From Clostridiales bacterium Firm_16 (GTDB taxonomy: Bacteria > Bacillota > Clostridia > Saccharofermentanales > Saccharofermentanaceae), in contig LVAV01000100.1 in the NCBI GenBank assembly GCA_001604185.1, forward strand, positions 1 through 60,925: DNA of 60,925 nt, in the 5' to 3' direction. Position numbers and translations under genes: made by a program. Under the pieces are notes generated by a model that was given only the letters and a program-made list of their open reading frames with translations, was not told where the DNA came from and did no database searches. This document shows, piece after piece, positions 58,179-60,925 of the stretch (the first letter of the stretch is position 1; each line of letters begins with the position of its first letter).

Positions 58179-60925
58179 ATGAAACTACGAAAAATCGGCT
58201 CCGGAATCGTGAGCCTTACTATGGTCGCGTCGTTTTCCGGCGGAATGGCTACTCAGGCCGTTTGGGCGGATAAAGCAGCGGAAGGAGACAACGACCCGCA
58301 GGCAGCGATCGCCATCGACGCAGCTCATTTTCCGGATGCCCAATTCCGGGAAGTCGTGAAGGCATTCGACAAGGATAACAATGGTTCTTTGTCTGATGCG
58401 GAACGAAGCAGCGTTATGTGGATCGAGTGCGAGAACATGGGCATTCAATCCCTCAAAGGAATCGAATACTTCCCGGATGTTTTCAGCCTGTACTGCTCTT
58501 ACAATAAACTCACAGAACTGGACATCAGCAAGAATACGAAGCTCAATGGTTTATCCTGCGAGAGTAACCAGCTGACGAAACTGGATCTCAGCCACAATCC
58601 GGATCTTACATATTTGGCCTGTTCTTATAACAAGATTAAGACGCTGGATTGCTCGAATCACAAAGTCCTTTCCACGATTGAATGCGTGGGTAATTATGAC
58701 GAAGACGAGGAGAATAACCGCACTGCGCGCGGATACCTCACATCCATTAACGTGAAAGGATGTGACGCGTTGGATACTCTCTACGTCAGCTGTAATAAAC
58801 TGACTTCCCTGGATGTCAGTACCAACCCGAGACTGATTGACCTGTTATGCGATATCAATCAGTTATCCGAACTGGATCTGAGCCGGCAGGAAAGACTTGT
58901 GACGCTGAACTGCGGGTACAATAAGCTTACTTCCCTGGATATCAGCAGCCTGGAAAGAATCGAGAATTTGCAATGTGAACACAACAACCTCTCCTCGCTG
59001 GATATAAGCCATAACCCGAAACTGAACTACCTCGGGATCGCCGGAAACAAGGTCACCTCCCTTGATTTGAGTAACAGCGCCGGCCTGGTCGAACTGCACT
59101 GCGAGAACAATTCCCTGACATCCCTGGATCTGGACCATATGTACCAGCTCCATGTGCTTACGGTACACGGAAATAAGCTCGAGACTCTGGATATCGGAAA
59201 TACGTTCATTGCAGATTACTATAAAGAGTCGGAACTGGAGGATCATGGAACATACTACAGTTTCTATCACGAAGAGTTCGACGAAGAGTCCTGGGAAGAA
59301 ATCTATATTGGCATTTCCTTCGACAAGACGACTAAACTCGAGAAAGCACCGCACGGAGAGATCGTCTGCAATATCGATGAGAAAACTTTCCCGGATACGC
59401 CTTTCCGTATGTTCGTCTCGAACAGATTCGACATGGACCACGATAAGAAGCTCTCTACAGTAGAAACCGGAAGAGTGGATACGATCGTGATGGGTATGCT
59501 GGAAGACGATCGAACCGCAGGGGTCAAGAGCATTACGGGTATTGAGCACTTTACCAACCTGAAAAACCTTTCCATCAACGGCACCATGATCGAAAACCTT
59601 GCCCTGGGGGCCATGGATTCACTGTTGAATCTCGACTTTGATGCCACAGATTATAGTAGCGGCGAAAGAGGTGCTCTGAAGACGGTCAATCTGAGCAATT
59701 GCCCGAATCTGAAGAGTGTGATGATTTGCAACGCCAATCTGGAAAGCATCAATCTTTCCAAGAACAAGGCTTTGGACAACGTACTCTTGAATAACCTTTC
59801 GATCAAGAGAATAGATTTTTCCGCCAATACCCGTCTGAGTTCCGTCGAAATGATGCACTGCGAGAATTTGAGCGAAGTGAAGTTCGGAAACAACCCGGCA
59901 CTTAATACTGTGTATCTGAATCAGAGTGCCGTCACCAAGATCGATCTGAGTCAGTGTCCGAATCTGGAGTCTCTGGACCTTTCCGAAACGAAGATCAAGA
60001 CACTGGATGTAAGCGCGAATCCGAAACTGGAGCACCTGGCTTTGGATAGCACAGATGTTTCCGTCCTTGATGTGACCAAGAATCCCGAACTTACCAGTCT
60101 TTCCTGTATCTATACGAAGATCGAGAACATCGATCTCAGCCATAATGAATTCTTGAATGTTCTTTATATCACCGGCAGTGGCTTGACCAGCATCGATCTG
60201 AGCAACAAGCCCATCCTCAACGAATTGGACGTAAATGGAAATCAGATCCAGGAACTGAACCTGTCGGAATGTCCGCAGCTTCGTCTTCTTGATTGCAGTA
60301 TTAATCCGATCTACGATCTTGACCTGAGTCATAACCCTCATCTGATGATTGTCCATTGCGCGGCAACGAAGATCAGTGAACTGGATCTGACACCGTGTCC
60401 GGAACTTCAGGAAATCGACTGTTCCTTAAACACGAAACTGGCGAAACTGAACATGTCGCAGAACCGGGACATCTTTTACATCAACTGTAACAGAACAAGT
60501 CTTGAGTCTCTGGATCTGTCGAACAAAGATCTCACAGCCCTGCTCTGCGGTTACACCAAGATCAAGGTCCTTGATCTGAGTAAGCAGAACCATCTGCGCG
60601 TGCTTGAAATGGCCGGCATGGGCCTTACCGAGATGGATCTTACGGGCTTCCCGGAACTCCAGAGCCTGGATCTCTCCGACAATCTCCTTTCCAAACTGGA
60701 TCTGAGCAATAACAAAAACCTGATCTTTGTTGATCTGCGTTTCAACATGTTCGCCGAGAAACCGACATATTCCTGCGAAGACGAGGACCTCTTTGAGCCT
60801 CAGAAATATGTTCCACAGGTCAAAGGACTCAAACTTGATTCGCGTAACGAAAAGGGTGTGACCCTCTCCTGGAACGAAGCCGAAGGCGCCGATGCCTACG
60901 AAGTTTTCCGTTCGGAGAAGGACGA
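58179..60925 (+). CDS. Secreted LRR protein 9, truncated by the window end
   Basis: At least 915 residues, open to the last base. Signal peptide MKLRKIGSGIVSLTMVAS (about 1-30) is nearly identical to gene 8. First EF-hand-like DKDNNGSLSDAE at about 64-75, first LRR array, an acidic spacer (DYYKESELEDHGTYYSF region), second EF-hand-like segment near 417 (DMDHDKKLSTVE), second LRR array to about 865, and the start of an FN3-like domain from about 877 (YVPQVKGLKLDSR). The DUF4214 block expected at the end lies outside the window. The promoter and AGGAGG site are clear. Genes 8 and 9 are a recent tandem duplicate pair. Confidence 0.9.
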   Translation, partial: MKLRKIGSGIVSLTMVASFSGGMATQAVWADKAAEGDNDPQAAIAIDAAHFPDAQFREVVKAFDKDNNGSLSDAERSSVMWIECENMGIQSLKGIEYFPDVFSLYCSYNKLTELDISKNTKLNGLSCESNQLTKLDLSHNPDLTYLACSYNKIKTLDCSNHKVLSTIECVGNYDEDEENNRTARGYLTSINVKGCDALDTLYVSCNKLTSLDVSTNPRLIDLLCDINQLSELDLSRQERLVTLNCGYNKLTSLDISSLERIENLQCEHNNLSSLDISHNPKLNYLGIAGNKVTSLDLSNSAGLVELHCENNSLTSLDLDHMYQLHVLTVHGNKLETLDIGNTFIADYYKESELEDHGTYYSFYHEEFDEESWEEIYIGISFDKTTKLEKAPHGEIVCNIDEKTFPDTPFRMFVSNRFDMDHDKKLSTVETGRVDTIVMGMLEDDRTAGVKSITGIEHFTNLKNLSINGTMIENLALGAMDSLLNLDFDATDYSSGERGALKTVNLSNCPNLKSVMICNANLESINLSKNKALDNVLLNNLSIKRIDFSANTRLSSVEMMHCENLSEVKFGNNPALNTVYLNQSAVTKIDLSQCPNLESLDLSETKIKTLDVSANPKLEHLALDSTDVSVLDVTKNPELTSLSCIYTKIENIDLSHNEFLNVLYITGSGLTSIDLSNKPILNELDVNGNQIQELNLSECPQLRLLDCSINPIYDLDLSHNPHLMIVHCAATKISELDLTPCPELQEIDCSLNTKLAKLNMSQNRDIFYINCNRTSLESLDLSNKDLTALLCGYTKIKVLDLSKQNHLRVLEMAGMGLTEMDLTGFPELQSLDLSDNLLSKLDLSNNKNLIFVDLRFNMFAEKPTYSCEDEDLFEPQKYVPQVKGLKLDSRNEKGVTLSWNEAEGADAYEVFRSEKD

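Overview
The window looks like a chromosomal segment of an anaerobic Firmicute of class Clostridia. GC content is moderate, sigma-A type -35/-10 promoters and strong Shine-Dalgarno sites precede many genes, and several Clostridia-typical genes are present: a BlaI/M56 pair, rpmE-DUF1385-prmC, DUF951, a GGGtGRT protein with a NifU-like partner, and a CsbB/YfhO pair. No genus can be assigned from sequence alone. I see no phage, transposase, CRISPR array or rRNA.

Layout. (1) 1-6.3 kb: a BlaI-type repressor and an M56 membrane protease, followed by two paralogous lipoproteins that end in a solute-binding-protein domain. BlaI-like operators lie before the repressor gene and before the first lipoprotein. 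(2) 6.4-9.9 kb: a non-coding array with an exact 52-bp period, tRNA-Thr(UGU), rpmE, a DUF1385 membrane protein, prmC and a DUF951 protein. (3) 10-17.5 kb: a kinase-like/VOC fusion, a secreted glucosaminidase, peptidase T and a secreted amidase; both wall hydrolases carry DUF4214 repeats. (4) 17.5-19.7 kb: a second 52-bp-period array, then the GGGtGRT/NifU-like operon. (5) 19.9-31.2 kb: genes that fit synthesis of an N-acylated deoxy-amino sugar (3-ketoreductase-like, NDP-hexose 2,3-dehydratase, DegT/DnrJ PLP enzyme, two hexapeptide acyltransferases, an adenylate-forming enzyme), together with a CsbB-like glycosyltransferase and a YfhO-family membrane protein that could transfer the sugar to a surface polymer. 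(6) 31.2-34.6 kb: prfA, a Sua5/low-molecular-weight phosphatase fusion and a histidine phosphatase. (7) 34.8-60.9 kb: nine tandem paralogous secreted proteins, the last cut by the window end. Each has a signal peptide, an EF-hand-like motif and a long 21-residue leucine-rich repeat array. Those whose C-terminus is visible end in a nearly invariant DUF4214 block.

How the parts may work together. The surface theme is dominant. The glucosaminidase, the amidase and the LRR proteins share the DUF4214 module and have no sortase signal or known wall-binding repeat, so DUF4214 is the best candidate for the shared surface-attachment module. The sugar cluster could make the polymer or decoration it recognises; this link is inference.

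The most unusual element is the pair of non-coding arrays at 6382-6662 and 17558-17811. Short inverted motifs TTCGG and CCGAA alternate with constant 27-nt and 15-nt gaps, giving a 52-bp period over five units in each array, although the intervening sequence is almost unrelated. I do not recognise this as a described element.
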